Assembly (NCBI RefSeq): GCF_016757755.1 | Contig: NZ_CP068437.1 | Location: forward strand, 3,224,001 to 3,288,000 | Source of the DNA: Shewanella sp. KX20019 | GTDB taxonomy: Bacteria; Pseudomonadota; Gammaproteobacteria; Enterobacterales; Shewanellaceae | Length of the DNA stretch: 64,000 bases | Direction of reading: 5' to 3' | Shown here: positions 33,218-42,711 of the stretch, piece after piece | Layout: each line of letters opens with the position of its first letter | Numbering within the stretch: position 1 is the first letter of the stretch | Notes under the pieces: model-generated | Databases searched by the model: none | What the model saw: the letters and a program-made list of their open reading frames with translations, nothing else | Told to the model about the DNA's origin: nothing | Translations under genes and position numbers: made by a program

Positions 33218-36200
33218 TTAAGCAGAATCCGTACTGTCCTTGCGAGTATAGCGATACACCAATGCGTAAAGCACTGGCAGAACCACTAAGGTTAGTAACG
33301 TCGATGAAATAATACCGCCAATAACAACTGTCGCTAAAGGTCGTTGCACTTCTGCGCCAGTACCGACGTTAAGCGCCATGGGTACAAAACCTAAGCTCGC
33401 CACCAATGCTGTCATCATCACCGGACGCAGACGTTGACTCGCACCTTGTTTAATCGCTTCTATCAGTTCAATACCTTGTTGTTTAAGCTCCTTAATAAAG
33501 CTCAGCATCACCACGCCGTTAAGCACGGCAATGCCCGACAACGCAATAAAACCAACTGCGGCTGATATTGATAGCGGCATATCACGCGCCACCAAGGCCA
33601 GCACGCCACCAGTTAAGGCCAAAGGCACGCCACTAAAGATGATCAGTGAATCACGAATGGAGCCAAAGGCACCATAGAGCAGACTAAAGATCAACAGTAA
33701 CGTCAGTGGTACCAAGATCATCAAGCGGTTAGAAGCTGATTCTAGTTGCTCAAATGTGCCACCATATTCACTCCAATAACCACTCGGCAGTGCGAGTTGC
33801 TTGGTCATCACTTGCTTAGTGTCTTGGATAAACGAGCCTAAATCGCGGCCATTAACGTTAGCCGTCACCACCACGTGGCGTTTACCACTTTGACGATTAA
33901 TTTGGTTCGGCCCCACAAGAAATTTAAGCTCGGCGACTTCACCCAGTGGCACATAGCTGAGATCTGGGTTGAGATCACTGGGCAGTGCTATTGGTAAGTT
34001 TGCCAATTTATCAAGATCTTGGCTAATATCACTGCCCATTCTAACCACTAACTTAAAACGCCTATCACCTTCATAGATAAGACCCACGGGCACACCAGCC
34101 ACGGCGGCTTGCAGCGCTTGTTGCACATCTACAATGGTCAAGCCCAACAAGGCTAAATGATCACGATTGGGTTGCACCGACAACGTTGGTAAACCCGCCA
34201 TCTGTTGAACTCGCACATCCGCAGCGCCATCAATGGTGTTAAATAGCCCCATAGCTCTGTCGCCAGCATCTTTGAGTATATCGAGATCATCACCATAAAT
34301 TCGCAGTGCCACATCGGCACGTACGCCGGCGATCAGCTCATTAAAACGCATCTCAATCGGCTGGGTAAACTCATAGTTATTACCGGGAACTTGCTCAACC
34401 AGCTCACGTAGCTCGTCAATAAACTCTGCTTTAGTTTTGCTTGGATCGAGCCATTCTGATCTCGGCTTGATGATCAAGATGGTATCGGCAACACTTGGCG
34501 GCATAGGATCGGTTGCCACTTCTGGTGTACCTACTTTCGAGAATACCCGCTGCACCTCATCGAGTTCACCAATGACCAATTCTAGTTGCTTCTGCATCTC
34601 AATCGATTGCTCAAGCCCGGTGCCGGTGATCCGCATGGCGTGCATCGCAATATCACCTTCATCTAGCTTAGGTAAAAACTCCGATCCTAATCGGCTAAGC
34701 TGAACGATGGTCACTATGATAAGCACAATCGCCGCAGCAAGAATGATCAATGGTCGTTTAAGTGAGAAAAATAGTACTGGCTCGTAGGCTTTACGTGCAC
34801 TTGCCATCAACCAGTTTTCTTTCTCGTTCACTTTGCCTTTAACAAATATTGCAATTGCTGCGGGGACAAAAGTGACTGAAAACAATAGTGCACCAATCAA
34901 GGCTGCAACAACGGTAAAGGCCATTGGGTGGAACATCTTACCTTCAACGCCGTTGAGCGCGAAAATAGGTAAGTACACCAACATGATGATCAATACACCA
35001 AAGACTGCCGGACGGAATACCTCTTTAGTGGCCTCAAACACCACCTTGACACGCTCCTCCAGTACCAGTAATCGCCCGTGTTGATGCTGTGCCATGCCGA
35101 GCCTGCGCAACGCATTTTCAACAATGATCACCGCACCATCGACAATGATGCCGAAATCTATCGCGCCGAGGCTCATCAAGTTGCCTGAAACTCGGTTGGC
35201 TGTCATGCCTGAAATGGCGAACAACATACTGAGCGGGATCACCAATGCTGCAATGAGTGCCGCGCGAAAATTACCTAACAGTGCAAACAGCACAACAATA
35301 ACGAGTACAGCACCTTCAAATAGGTTTTTCTGCACTGTTTTTATCGCTTTATCCACTAAGGTGGTACGATCATAAACCGCTTCGGCAACGATACCTTGTG
35401 GCAGACTCGTATTGATCTGTTTGAGTTTCTCACCGACCTCTTTGGCGACCACACGGCTATTTTCGCCAAGCAACATAAATGCGGTGCCGAGCACGGTTTC
35501 TTCACCATCTTGGCTCGCTGCACCAGTACGTAACTGCTTGCCGTAGTACACTTCGGCCACATCACCAATACGTACCGGAGCGTCGTCACGTTTGGTTACG
35601 ACAACTTGGCGAATTTCTTCCAAGTCTTTAAGTTGACCTGGGGATCTCACTAACCATTGTTCTCCGCTGCGCTCAATGTAACCGGCGCCCGCATTACGAT
35701 TATTAAGATCTAAGGCGTTGATGACATCATTAACGGTGACTTTATAGGCCAGTAGCTTGGCTGGATCGGGCGCAACTTGATATTCACGCTCAAAACCGCC
35801 AAGGCTGTTGATCTCAGTTACGCCGTTAACTTTGACCAGTTGCGGACGAATGATCCAGTCTTGAATTGTACGTAAGTCTTCTGAGTTATACTTGCTACCA
35901 TCTTCTTTTAGCGCACCGTCAAGCGCACGAATTGAATAGGTAAACACTTCACCCAAGCCACTACTGACCGGCCCGAGTGCAGGTTCTGCTTCCCGGGGGA
36001 GTTCACTTCTGATCCCCTGCAGTCGCTCAGTAATTTGCTGCCGAGCCCAATAGATATCGGTACCCTCTTCGAAAATCACCGTCACTTGCGACAGACCATA
36101 ACGCGAGATAGAACGGGTGTACTCAAGGCTAGGAATACCCGCCATGGCATTTTCAATCACGTAGGTGAGTCGCTGCTCTGATTCGAGCGGTGAGTAACCT

Positions 36201-36358
36201 GCGATTGCGGTATTAATTTGTACTTGAACATTGGTAATGTCTGGCACCGCATCAATCGGCAGCTTTAAGGTGTTATATACCCCAAATGCCGCGATGAGCA
36301 GTGTCAGTGCCAATACCAGTAATCGCCGCCTAAGCGCGAATGCGATAATTGTATCCAT
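33218..36358 (-). CDS. czcA: CzcA-type heavy-metal RND efflux pump
   Basis: Inner-membrane proton-driven pump that moves divalent metals across the envelope. 1046 residues, 12 membrane helices, two large periplasmic loops. The TM4 motif DFG-x3-DGA-x3-VEN has D401, D407 and E414, one residue off the essential D402, D408 and E415 of C. metallidurans CzcA; this is the HME1 (Zn/Co/Cd) signature rather than the Cu/Ag CusA type. Last gene of czcCBA; czcB ends 12 nt before its ATG. Confidence 0.95.
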   Translation of the reverse strand: MDTIIAFALRRRLLVLALTLLIAAFGVYNTLKLPIDAVPDITNVQVQINTAIAGYSPLESEQRLTYVIENAMAGIPSLEYTRSISRYGLSQVTVIFEEGTDIYWARQQITERLQGIRSELPREAEPALGPVSSGLGEVFTYSIRALDGALKEDGSKYNSEDLRTIQDWIIRPQLVKVNGVTEINSLGGFEREYQVAPDPAKLLAYKVTVNDVINALDLNNRNAGAGYIERSGEQWLVRSPGQLKDLEEIRQVVVTKRDDAPVRIGDVAEVYYGKQLRTGAASQDGEETVLGTAFMLLGENSRVVAKEVGEKLKQINTSLPQGIVAEAVYDRTTLVDKAIKTVQKNLFEGAVLVIVVLFALLGNFRAALIAALVIPLSMLFAISGMTANRVSGNLMSLGAIDFGIIVDGAVIIVENALRRLGMAQHQHGRLLVLEERVKVVFEATKEVFRPAVFGVLIIMLVYLPIFALNGVEGKMFHPMAFTVVAALIGALLFSVTFVPAAIAIFVKGKVNEKENWLMASARKAYEPVLFFSLKRPLIILAAAIVLIIVTIVQLSRLGSEFLPKLDEGDIAMHAMRITGTGLEQSIEMQKQLELVIGELDEVQRVFSKVGTPEVATDPMPPSVADTILIIKPRSEWLDPSKTKAEFIDELRELVEQVPGNNYEFTQPIEMRFNELIAGVRADVALRIYGDDLDILKDAGDRAMGLFNTIDGAADVRVQQMAGLPTLSVQPNRDHLALLGLTIVDVQQALQAAVAGVPVGLIYEGDRRFKLVVRMGSDISQDLDKLANLPIALPSDLNPDLSYVPLGEVAELKFLVGPNQINRQSGKRHVVVTANVNGRDLGSFIQDTKQVMTKQLALPSGYWSEYGGTFEQLESASNRLMILVPLTLLLIFSLLYGAFGSIRDSLIIFSGVPLALTGGVLALVARDMPLSISAAVGFIALSGIAVLNGVVMLSFIKELKQQGIELIEAIKQGASQRLRPVMMTALVASLGFVPMALNVGTGAEVQRPLATVVIGGIISSTLLTLVVLPVLYALVYRYTRKDSTDSA

Positions 36359-36370
36359 TGAGATAACCCC

Positions 36371-37684
36371 TTAGTGAACGTGCTTAGCAGCGTCTTTCAT
36401 AATATCGGCTTTAAGTAAGTAGCTATTTTCGGTGACATATTCTGCCCCAACAGCTAGCCCTTCGAGCACTTCAACATACTCTCCATCGCTCTCACCCAGT
36501 GTTAGTAGGCGGACTTCAAAGGTATTGCCAAATTTTACAAATACCGCGGGTTTGTCCATAAAAGTTTGTAGTGCATCAGCGCGAACTGCGTTAACAGTAG
36601 GCTTAGTACGGGTTTGAATATCAGCTTGTATGTGCATCCCCGGACGCCAGTGGCCATGCGGATTGGCAATGACAGCACGCACTCGTGCGATGTGTCCGCC
36701 CGTCATTACCGGTGCAATATAACTGATGGTGCTACTTGCCGCGCCTTCACTGTGTGAGCCACTGCTATCGCTATGTTTATCATCATTAATGGTCACGGGT
36801 TGACCCAGTGCTAGCTTGTCAATATTTTGCGGAAAGGCTGATAGGTCAATCCACACATTTGAAAGATCGCTAATGCGCAGGATCGCACGGTTAATGGTAT
36901 TATCCCCAACCGATAATGTCTGTTCGGTAACCTGACCACTCGCAGGGCTTTTAACGGTATAGCTACGTAACGTCGTTGAGTTACGTACCGTGGCAATGAC
37001 CTGCCCTTTAACGACATTATCGCCAATACTGACGTTAAGTTGCTCAATCACGCCGGTATAGGGTGCTGTAACGCTAAACTCTTTATCAGTGATCGGGGCA
37101 ACAATACCAAATAAGGTATCGGTAAACTTAAGGGTTTGCGGCGCCGAAACAGCGGTTTTCACGCCGGACAGTGCTATGAGTCGATCGTTAATTTGGGTGC
37201 GGCCCATATGATTTTCATAGTGCCAGTCAAATGCCTTACCATTAAAGTTAGCCTTCACTTCCACATCAAACGAGTGCGGCTCTGAGACACTTTGGCGACT
37301 GACTAAGTAGTCTTTTTCGGCTACAAATTCTACGCCCTCGATGACGCCGCCTAAGCGGTTTAATACTAAACTGAGTTCAACGGCGCTAGGATCGACTTTT
37401 TCATCATTATGAAAAGCATAGATCCGCATCTCCGGTGGGATCCCAGATTCAGCCATGGTCACTTCCAGTGCAAATTCGCCATCATGTAACAGACGACCAC
37501 CATGTGGTCCCTCTTCTGCGTGCTCCTCTTCTTGTTCTTCATGTCCGTGTCCCCCACTCGCTTGGGCAACGCTAATAGGCAATAGGCTACTGGCTAGCAT
37601 AGATACCGACAGGACCGCTGCGAATAGCGATGTTGATGCGGCTGTTGAAAACGCTTTTGATAACGGCTTTAATTTGATTTTCAT
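36371..37684 (-). CDS. czcB: CzcB-type periplasmic adaptor
   Basis: 437 residues. Signal peptide to about QA (42), then a His/Glu-rich metal-binding stretch (residues 44-67) and a DUF-like N-terminal metal-sensing domain. The membrane-fusion core follows: two lipoyl half-motifs around TAPYTGVIEQLNVSIGDNVVKGQ and KSPASGQVTEQTLSVGD. A second His/Ser-rich loop (DDKHSDSSGSHSEG) interrupts the beta-barrel part, and the C-terminus is HVH. Bridges CzcA to CzcC. It overlaps the czcC stop by 4 nt. Confidence 0.93.
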   Translation of the reverse strand: MKIKLKPLSKAFSTAASTSLFAAVLSVSMLASSLLPISVAQASGGHGHEEQEEEHAEEGPHGGRLLHDGEFALEVTMAESGIPPEMRIYAFHNDEKVDPSAVELSLVLNRLGGVIEGVEFVAEKDYLVSRQSVSEPHSFDVEVKANFNGKAFDWHYENHMGRTQINDRLIALSGVKTAVSAPQTLKFTDTLFGIVAPITDKEFSVTAPYTGVIEQLNVSIGDNVVKGQVIATVRNSTTLRSYTVKSPASGQVTEQTLSVGDNTINRAILRISDLSNVWIDLSAFPQNIDKLALGQPVTINDDKHSDSSGSHSEGAASSTISYIAPVMTGGHIARVRAVIANPHGHWRPGMHIQADIQTRTKPTVNAVRADALQTFMDKPAVFVKFGNTFEVRLLTLGESDGEYVEVLEGLAVGAEYVTENSYLLKADIMKDAAKHVH

Positions 37685-39048
37685 TGCGGTTGTTCCATTG
37701 CCACGACAGGCTTATTAGTGGTGTTTACAAGGGTCATTGATTGGCCAGTGATCCGCTCTAGTGCGAGAAGATCGTAATAAACTGCCGCTTTTGCCTCGAT
37801 AAGTTCACGTTCGATAGTAAAGAGCTCTGATTGAGCATCCACCAGTTGCAACACATTTGCTTGGCCAGTTTGGTAAGCTGTTTGAGTATGTTCAAGCAGT
37901 TGCTTAGCCAACGGACGCACATTCGACGTAATATAGTTGGCTTGTTTGGCACTATTCATCATTGATTGATGTACTTCGAGTAAGGTCAGTTTTAGCTGAG
38001 CACGGGCTAATCGTTGCTGTTCGTTGGCCTTATCTTCGTTGGCTTTCGCCGCTAAGATATTGCCCTCATTTGGATTTGAGAACTGCAATGGCATAGCGAA
38101 GTTAACCATTAATGCGCCGTCATCAAAGCCATCATAACTTTTAACGCCAACGCCAACGGTAATATCCGCTCGCCCTTTTGACTCTTCCATACGACGCTTA
38201 GCGACCATTAAACGCTCTACGCTCAATAGCTTTAAATATTGCGGCGCGGTTTCGATTGCATTCAATACACTGGCTGCAGTTGGAAGCACATTAACTAACT
38301 TCAGCTTCTCATTCGCCCTATTGAAATTAACTTCACTAGACCACATCGCAGCTAAGCGCTTCTGCGCGACACTGACGTCGCCATCAATACGTTGCTTGGC
38401 TGAGGTTGACTGCGCGAGTCGCAGCGCCATCTTGCTGACATCGGCTTGAATGACTGAGCCAGCATTCGCACGTACTTTAATCGCCTCCAGTGCATTCGCT
38501 TCGACAGTCATACGGCGCGCGATCCACTGCTGTAAGGCTTGCAGGCGTAGCAACTGGTAATAGCGCTCGGTACTTTGGGCTAACACGTCTAAGCGCAGTA
38601 ACTCATAATCGCTCATGGCTTGCTTTTGATCGGCGTAGGCATAGTCAATTCGGCGTTGACGCTTACCACCAAGCTCAATAAGCTGGCTAAGAGCTAAACT
38701 GATCTCGGCGTTTTCTACCCCTTGCTTATCGCCAGTGCCGAGAATATTTTCTACACTCACCTTTAACTGAGGGTTAGGTTTGATCCCCGCTTGCAACGCC
38801 AATGCTTCTTTCGCCCTATCTTCATAAGGAAAGCTCTTAAGAGCGATGTTATGCAAAAGACTTTGTTCTAATACCCAAGGCAAACCTATACCCTGTTGAC
38901 TATTACCGTCAGTGCGCTGAGGCTCAAGATCCGCAGCCCCTTGGCCATTAGCGAAACTTTGCGTTGCGTATAGACTCAACAAGCACAATATGACCGTCAC
39001 AAATCCGCGCTGGCATGCAACTCGAATGATTCTTGTATCTCTTATCAC
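37681..39048 (-). CDS. czcC: CzcC-type outer membrane factor
   Basis: TolC-family outer-membrane channel, 455 residues, signal peptide about 1-33 (VTVILCLLSLYATQSFA). Long helices with KPNPQLKVSVENILG-type start (here KPNPQ) and ELGGKRQRRI, both typical of CzcC. The start codon is GTG with AGGAG 9 nt upstream. First gene of the operon; the leader region has no recognised metalloregulator site. Confidence 0.93.
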   Translation of the reverse strand: MIRDTRIIRVACQRGFVTVILCLLSLYATQSFANGQGAADLEPQRTDGNSQQGIGLPWVLEQSLLHNIALKSFPYEDRAKEALALQAGIKPNPQLKVSVENILGTGDKQGVENAEISLALSQLIELGGKRQRRIDYAYADQKQAMSDYELLRLDVLAQSTERYYQLLRLQALQQWIARRMTVEANALEAIKVRANAGSVIQADVSKMALRLAQSTSAKQRIDGDVSVAQKRLAAMWSSEVNFNRANEKLKLVNVLPTAASVLNAIETAPQYLKLLSVERLMVAKRRMEESKGRADITVGVGVKSYDGFDDGALMVNFAMPLQFSNPNEGNILAAKANEDKANEQQRLARAQLKLTLLEVHQSMMNSAKQANYITSNVRPLAKQLLEHTQTAYQTGQANVLQLVDAQSELFTIERELIEAKAAVYYDLLALERITGQSMTLVNTTNKPVVAMEQPQ

Positions 39049-39481
39049 GAGACAGAACTCCTATTAATTCAATTAATCTGCTTTAACTTAGCCGATTAAT
39101 TCAATGATGAGAGTCGTGGTTTTATCCCAGCTTTATTTGATTTTGTTGTTGATTAGCCACTAACACCCGTGCGTTGTCGACATAAAGCGCCACCGACGAA
39201 TTTAACGAGTTTATTGTCATGAACTGTACAACATAGATCTAATGAAACCAGTCACAACAGAGATTACCGAGTAAACGATTCAGTCTGTTATAACAACAAT
39301 ATCCAGCGCATTCCCTATGCTTGCAGTGACAAAACTGACAATCATAAAAGAGAGTGCTAAAACTGTGGCCCCTTAAGCGCATACTGCACTTTGCAAGGTA
39401 ACCTAACGACTCAAAATTTATTGATTCAACTATTTATAAAAATAATGACTCAACAATTTATTTAGTTTTGGATAAAGCGGA
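39049..39481. other. Intergenic region upstream of czcC
   Basis: 433 nt, presumably with the czc promoter. I see no coding frame, no MerR-type long-spacer dyad and no strong hairpin. It is AT-rich near 39410-39470. Confidence 0.4.
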
Positions 39482-39850
39482 TTAAGCGTGCGGAGGGGGG
39501 ATCGGTGGTGCGTAATTATAATTGATATAGCTGACGAAAAAATCACACTTGCTGTTAACGCCGCTCGATTGCGTCGCAAAGCTAAACTCCAATGGAGGAT
39601 GGCAAGAGGTATGAAAATCGTTGTCGTACTCGTCTTGCTCGCTCACATCCACCATGTGCTGACAAGCATTTGCATGCACATCGCAGCAAGCTTGCTGTAG
39701 CTCAAGCGGCAGTGCATTTTCTAAATGCGGTAACTCAGCAGAATAAAACTCAACATTGTGGATGTCTGAAGCAACACATGTGGGAAATAACTGCGACACA
39801 AAAACCACCAGTAAGAGTACTAGTGTCAATTTAGATTGAAACATCTGCAT
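39482..39850 (-). CDS. Small secreted Cys/His-containing protein near czcCBA
   Basis: 122 residues from ATG 39850 (ATG 39844 and TTG 39874 are alternatives). Signal peptide MFQSKLTLVLLLVVFVSQLFPTCVAS. The mature part has CCDVHANACQH, HTSCH and KCDF, a cluster of Cys and His that could bind metal, and ends in Pro-rich PPIPPPHA. No family is recognised. It is on the same strand as czcCBA, 433 nt upstream, as small metal-related proteins often are; a periplasmic metal-binding role is inference. Confidence 0.7.
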   Translation of the reverse strand: MQMFQSKLTLVLLLVVFVSQLFPTCVASDIHNVEFYSAELPHLENALPLELQQACCDVHANACQHMVDVSEQDEYDNDFHTSCHPPLEFSFATQSSGVNSKCDFFVSYINYNYAPPIPPPHA

Positions 39851-40156
39851 TGAAGCGGTCGAGTTAAACAACAATATTTCCCGTATCTGCTTGGTAGAAC
39901 GTTCGACTACCGATAATAAATTACCAGCAAATGATAACGGTTTTTATCTTCAGTAAATAGAGCTTAACGCAAAAGAGTGTGAAAACATGATCGGGATCAT
40001 GGTAATGCCTAGTGGTCATTGCTCTTTAGGCAACACTCTCTCATAAGCAGTAACTAATGACTTGCTGAGCTAATTGTCCAATGACTGATAAAAATCATCC
40101 AACGAGCCATCGTTTTAGTCCATTTAGAGATAACACTATTATTACTTGGTAAACGA
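39851..40156. other. Intergenic region between the small secreted protein gene and topB
   Basis: 306 nt. The only clear element is the inverted repeat at 39986-40001. Confidence 0.45.
39986..40001. promoter_or_regulatory. Perfect dyad upstream of the small secreted protein gene
   Basis: CATGATC-GG-GATCATG. It lies about 136 nt before the proposed ATG 39850; a possible operator, with no regulator known. Confidence 0.4.
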
Positions 40157-42205
40157 CTATTTAGCCATTGTACTGTTAGTGCGAGTCCTTCTAGTTGCAG
40201 TTTTTTTAGCGATCCCTTTCTTCGTTGTCGACCTACCCGAATTATTGCCGCCACGAGAGTAAGACTTTTTCTTAAACGGGGTGGGACTCTTAACGCCCTG
40301 CAAGGCGGTAGGCAACACCGAACCCGCCTGGGTAATCAACTCATCTAATTTACCTATAAGCGGCTGCATAAAGGCTTGATATTGGGTTTCTTTGCGGCTC
40401 ATCGAATCCAGGGTATTTTCCCACAGTGCGGTCATATCGGGGGTCGTAGCACTAAGAGGCAAGCTGTTAATCAGGCCTTTACCCACATCTGTGGCAATAA
40501 TACTTTTACCCTGTCTGACTAGAAAACTGCGTTTGAATAACAGTTCGATAATGCCAGCACGGGTCGCTTCCGTCCCCAGTCCATCGGTGTCTTTCAGTAT
40601 TTTCCGAATGTCAGGATCGGTGACAAAACGATTTATCCCCGTCATAGCCCCAAGCAAAGTGGCATCGGTAAAGTGCTTTGGTGGTTGTGTTTGTTTCTCT
40701 AATAACTCGCCACGCTGACAATGTAAAGATTGCCCCTTGGTTAATGGCGGTATGGTGGTTAACTCCTCGTCATCGTTTTTGTTACCGCTTTTAGAGCCTG
40801 AAGACGAGGATGGGCTAGCACCATTGTTCGAATTAGATTGACTCTGTTTTAGCAGCTGCTTCCAACCTAGCGCATTTTCTTGCTTGGCTTTAGTCTTAAA
40901 CACGCCTCCAGCGATGACAATTTCGACCAGCGTTTCTTTATAGAGATACGCGGGATAAAATTGCATTAAATACTGCCGTGCGACTTGCAGATAGATCTGC
41001 TTTTCAGCTGGACTTAAACTCGATAGATTGGCGATTTTCTCAGTGGGAATAATTGCATGGTGGGCATCGACCTTTTTGGCATTCCAAGCTTTTGACTTAA
41101 GTTTTGCATTCGGTACATCGATACCTTGCGTCAGCTCTGCTGCGCCTTTATTAACTGTCGCAATGACGCTAGCGGCCATCGCGTGTTGCTCTACCGGTAG
41201 ATAGCGACTGTCTGAACGTGGATAGGTGATCAGTTTATGGCGCTCATATAACGACTGACAGGTATCAAGTACCGTTTTAGCGCTCATACCAAAACGCTTG
41301 GCGGCATCGATCTGTAATGAAGATAGATTGTAAGGCAGCGGTGCATTTAATTTTTTATCTTGCGCTGTGACTTTTTCAACTATTGCTTCTTTGCCCGTGA
41401 TACGCCCAACCACATTCTGCGCTAATCCTCTAGATAGTACTCGCCCATCTTCATCCATATAAGGCTGACATGCCTCGCTGGGTTGCCATTTGGCTGTAAA
41501 TGCCTGCTGAGTATCTGTGGTTAGATGTGCTAGCACTTCATAAAATGGTTTTGAGACAAAGTTGCCAATCTCTTCATCACGCCTGACCACTAACCCCAGT
41601 ATTGGTGTTTGAACTCGGCCTACCGAGAGCACACCTTGATAACCCACCTTACGCCCTTGAATGGTGTAAGCCCGGGTCATGTTCATACCATAGAGCCAGT
41701 CAGCGCGAGAGCGTGCCAGGGCTGATGTCGACAACGGGATGAATTCACGGTTCAGCCGCAATTGCCCTAAGGCCCTAGTTACCGCTTGCGGATTTAAATC
41801 ACTGATTAGCAGACGTTTGGCTTGCTGTAATTTGGCACCTTTAACACCTAGATGAGCAATAATCTCGTCGACTAGCAACTGCCCTTCTCTATCCGGATCG
41901 CCAGCATTGACCAGTTGAGTCGCCTCTTTCACTAGCCCTCTCAATACTGAAATTTGACCGCGCATCTTATATTTGGGTTTCATCTTCCAAACATCTGGCA
42001 CTATCGGAAGATGTTCAAACTTCCACGACTTATATTCTGGTGAATATGCATCAGGTTCAGCTTGCTCTAATAAATGTCCGACGCACCATGAAACACAGTC
42101 ACCATTGGCAGCGCGTATAAAGCCCTCACCTTTTTTCAAAGGTTTAGGCAGCACGTCAGCTATGGCTCTACCAAGACTGGGTTTTTCTGCAATATATAAG
42201 ATCAT
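40157..42205 (-). CDS. topB: DNA topoisomerase III
   Basis: 682 residues, type IA enzyme that decatenates and relaxes DNA. TOPRIM domain at the start (YIAEKPSLGRAIA with the catalytic Glu; DPDREGQLLVDEI acidic triad). GRVQTPIL and the active-site region LITYPRSDSRYLP carry the catalytic Tyr. A low-complexity Ser/Asn insert (SNSNNGASPSSSSGSKSG) sits at about 470-500, and a Lys/Arg/Thr-rich basic tail at the end probably binds DNA. The ATG at 42205 matches the family start; the frame is open 22 codons further upstream. Confidence 0.95.
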   Translation of the reverse strand: MILYIAEKPSLGRAIADVLPKPLKKGEGFIRAANGDCVSWCVGHLLEQAEPDAYSPEYKSWKFEHLPIVPDVWKMKPKYKMRGQISVLRGLVKEATQLVNAGDPDREGQLLVDEIIAHLGVKGAKLQQAKRLLISDLNPQAVTRALGQLRLNREFIPLSTSALARSRADWLYGMNMTRAYTIQGRKVGYQGVLSVGRVQTPILGLVVRRDEEIGNFVSKPFYEVLAHLTTDTQQAFTAKWQPSEACQPYMDEDGRVLSRGLAQNVVGRITGKEAIVEKVTAQDKKLNAPLPYNLSSLQIDAAKRFGMSAKTVLDTCQSLYERHKLITYPRSDSRYLPVEQHAMAASVIATVNKGAAELTQGIDVPNAKLKSKAWNAKKVDAHHAIIPTEKIANLSSLSPAEKQIYLQVARQYLMQFYPAYLYKETLVEIVIAGGVFKTKAKQENALGWKQLLKQSQSNSNNGASPSSSSGSKSGNKNDDEELTTIPPLTKGQSLHCQRGELLEKQTQPPKHFTDATLLGAMTGINRFVTDPDIRKILKDTDGLGTEATRAGIIELLFKRSFLVRQGKSIIATDVGKGLINSLPLSATTPDMTALWENTLDSMSRKETQYQAFMQPLIGKLDELITQAGSVLPTALQGVKSPTPFKKKSYSRGGNNSGRSTTKKGIAKKTATRRTRTNSTMAK

Positions 42206-42310
42206 CAGTGCACATTTACTATTACTGTATAAATTAACAGTAACTGTAACCTGAGGTGACTGCTGGCGCAATCAAAAGTCGGTTAACGGCTCAAAGATTG
42301 TAAACTTTGT

Positions 42311-42325
42311 TGAGAATCATTCTCA
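42311..42325 (+). promoter_or_regulatory. Fur-like box upstream of a small membrane protein gene
   Basis: TGAGAATCATTCTCA, a near-perfect dyad (7-1-7), 41 nt before the ATG at 42366. Better than the box at 29955. Confidence 0.7.
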
Positions 42326-42365
42326 TTTAATGCCTAATGCTAAGCCTAACTTTGGAGGAGGAATA

Positions 42366-42638
42366 ATGTTGACGACGTTAAGTAAGCCAAACACGAGATT
42401 AGACAAGCTACTACTATTTCACTTTCTACTGGTCACTGCTTGGGTGATATTGTGCGCTCCATTATTGGCACAGAGTCCGGCGGTCGAGCCATTAGTATTG
42501 AGCAGTTTGGTCATTGTGCTGACGAGCGTGAGCACGATTTTGGGCCTAAAAGTTAGCCATAACCTTGGGAAAACAGCTTGTACATTACTTTTTGTCAGTT
42601 GGATGGCCGTCTGGGTAGCACAGCTCTTTAGTTTATGA
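42366..42638 (+). CDS. Small membrane protein behind a Fur-like box, 90 aa
   Basis: Three predicted membrane helices (about 15-34, 43-61 and 68-88). No family is recognised. The ATG at 42366 follows GGAGGAGG, an unusually strong ribosome site; an earlier in-frame ATG at 42330 lies between box and ribosome site and is less likely. The Fur-like box suggests repression by iron, so a role in iron stress is possible. Followed by a strong terminator shared with purF. Confidence 0.78.
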   Translation: MLTTLSKPNTRLDKLLLFHFLLVTAWVILCAPLLAQSPAVEPLVLSSLVIVLTSVSTILGLKVSHNLGKTACTLLFVSWMAVWVAQLFSL

Positions 42639-42642
42639 ACAT

Positions 42643-42674
42643 AAAAAGGCCGAGCAAATACTCGGCTTTTTTGT
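42643..42674. terminator. Bidirectional terminator between the small membrane protein gene and purF
   Basis: AAAAAGGCCGAG and CTCGGCTTTTTT enclose CAAATA; convergent genes on either side. Confidence 0.88.
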
Positions 42675-42711
42675 GTTCAATCTGTTTTACACCAGCAAAG
42701 GCATTGCCTAA

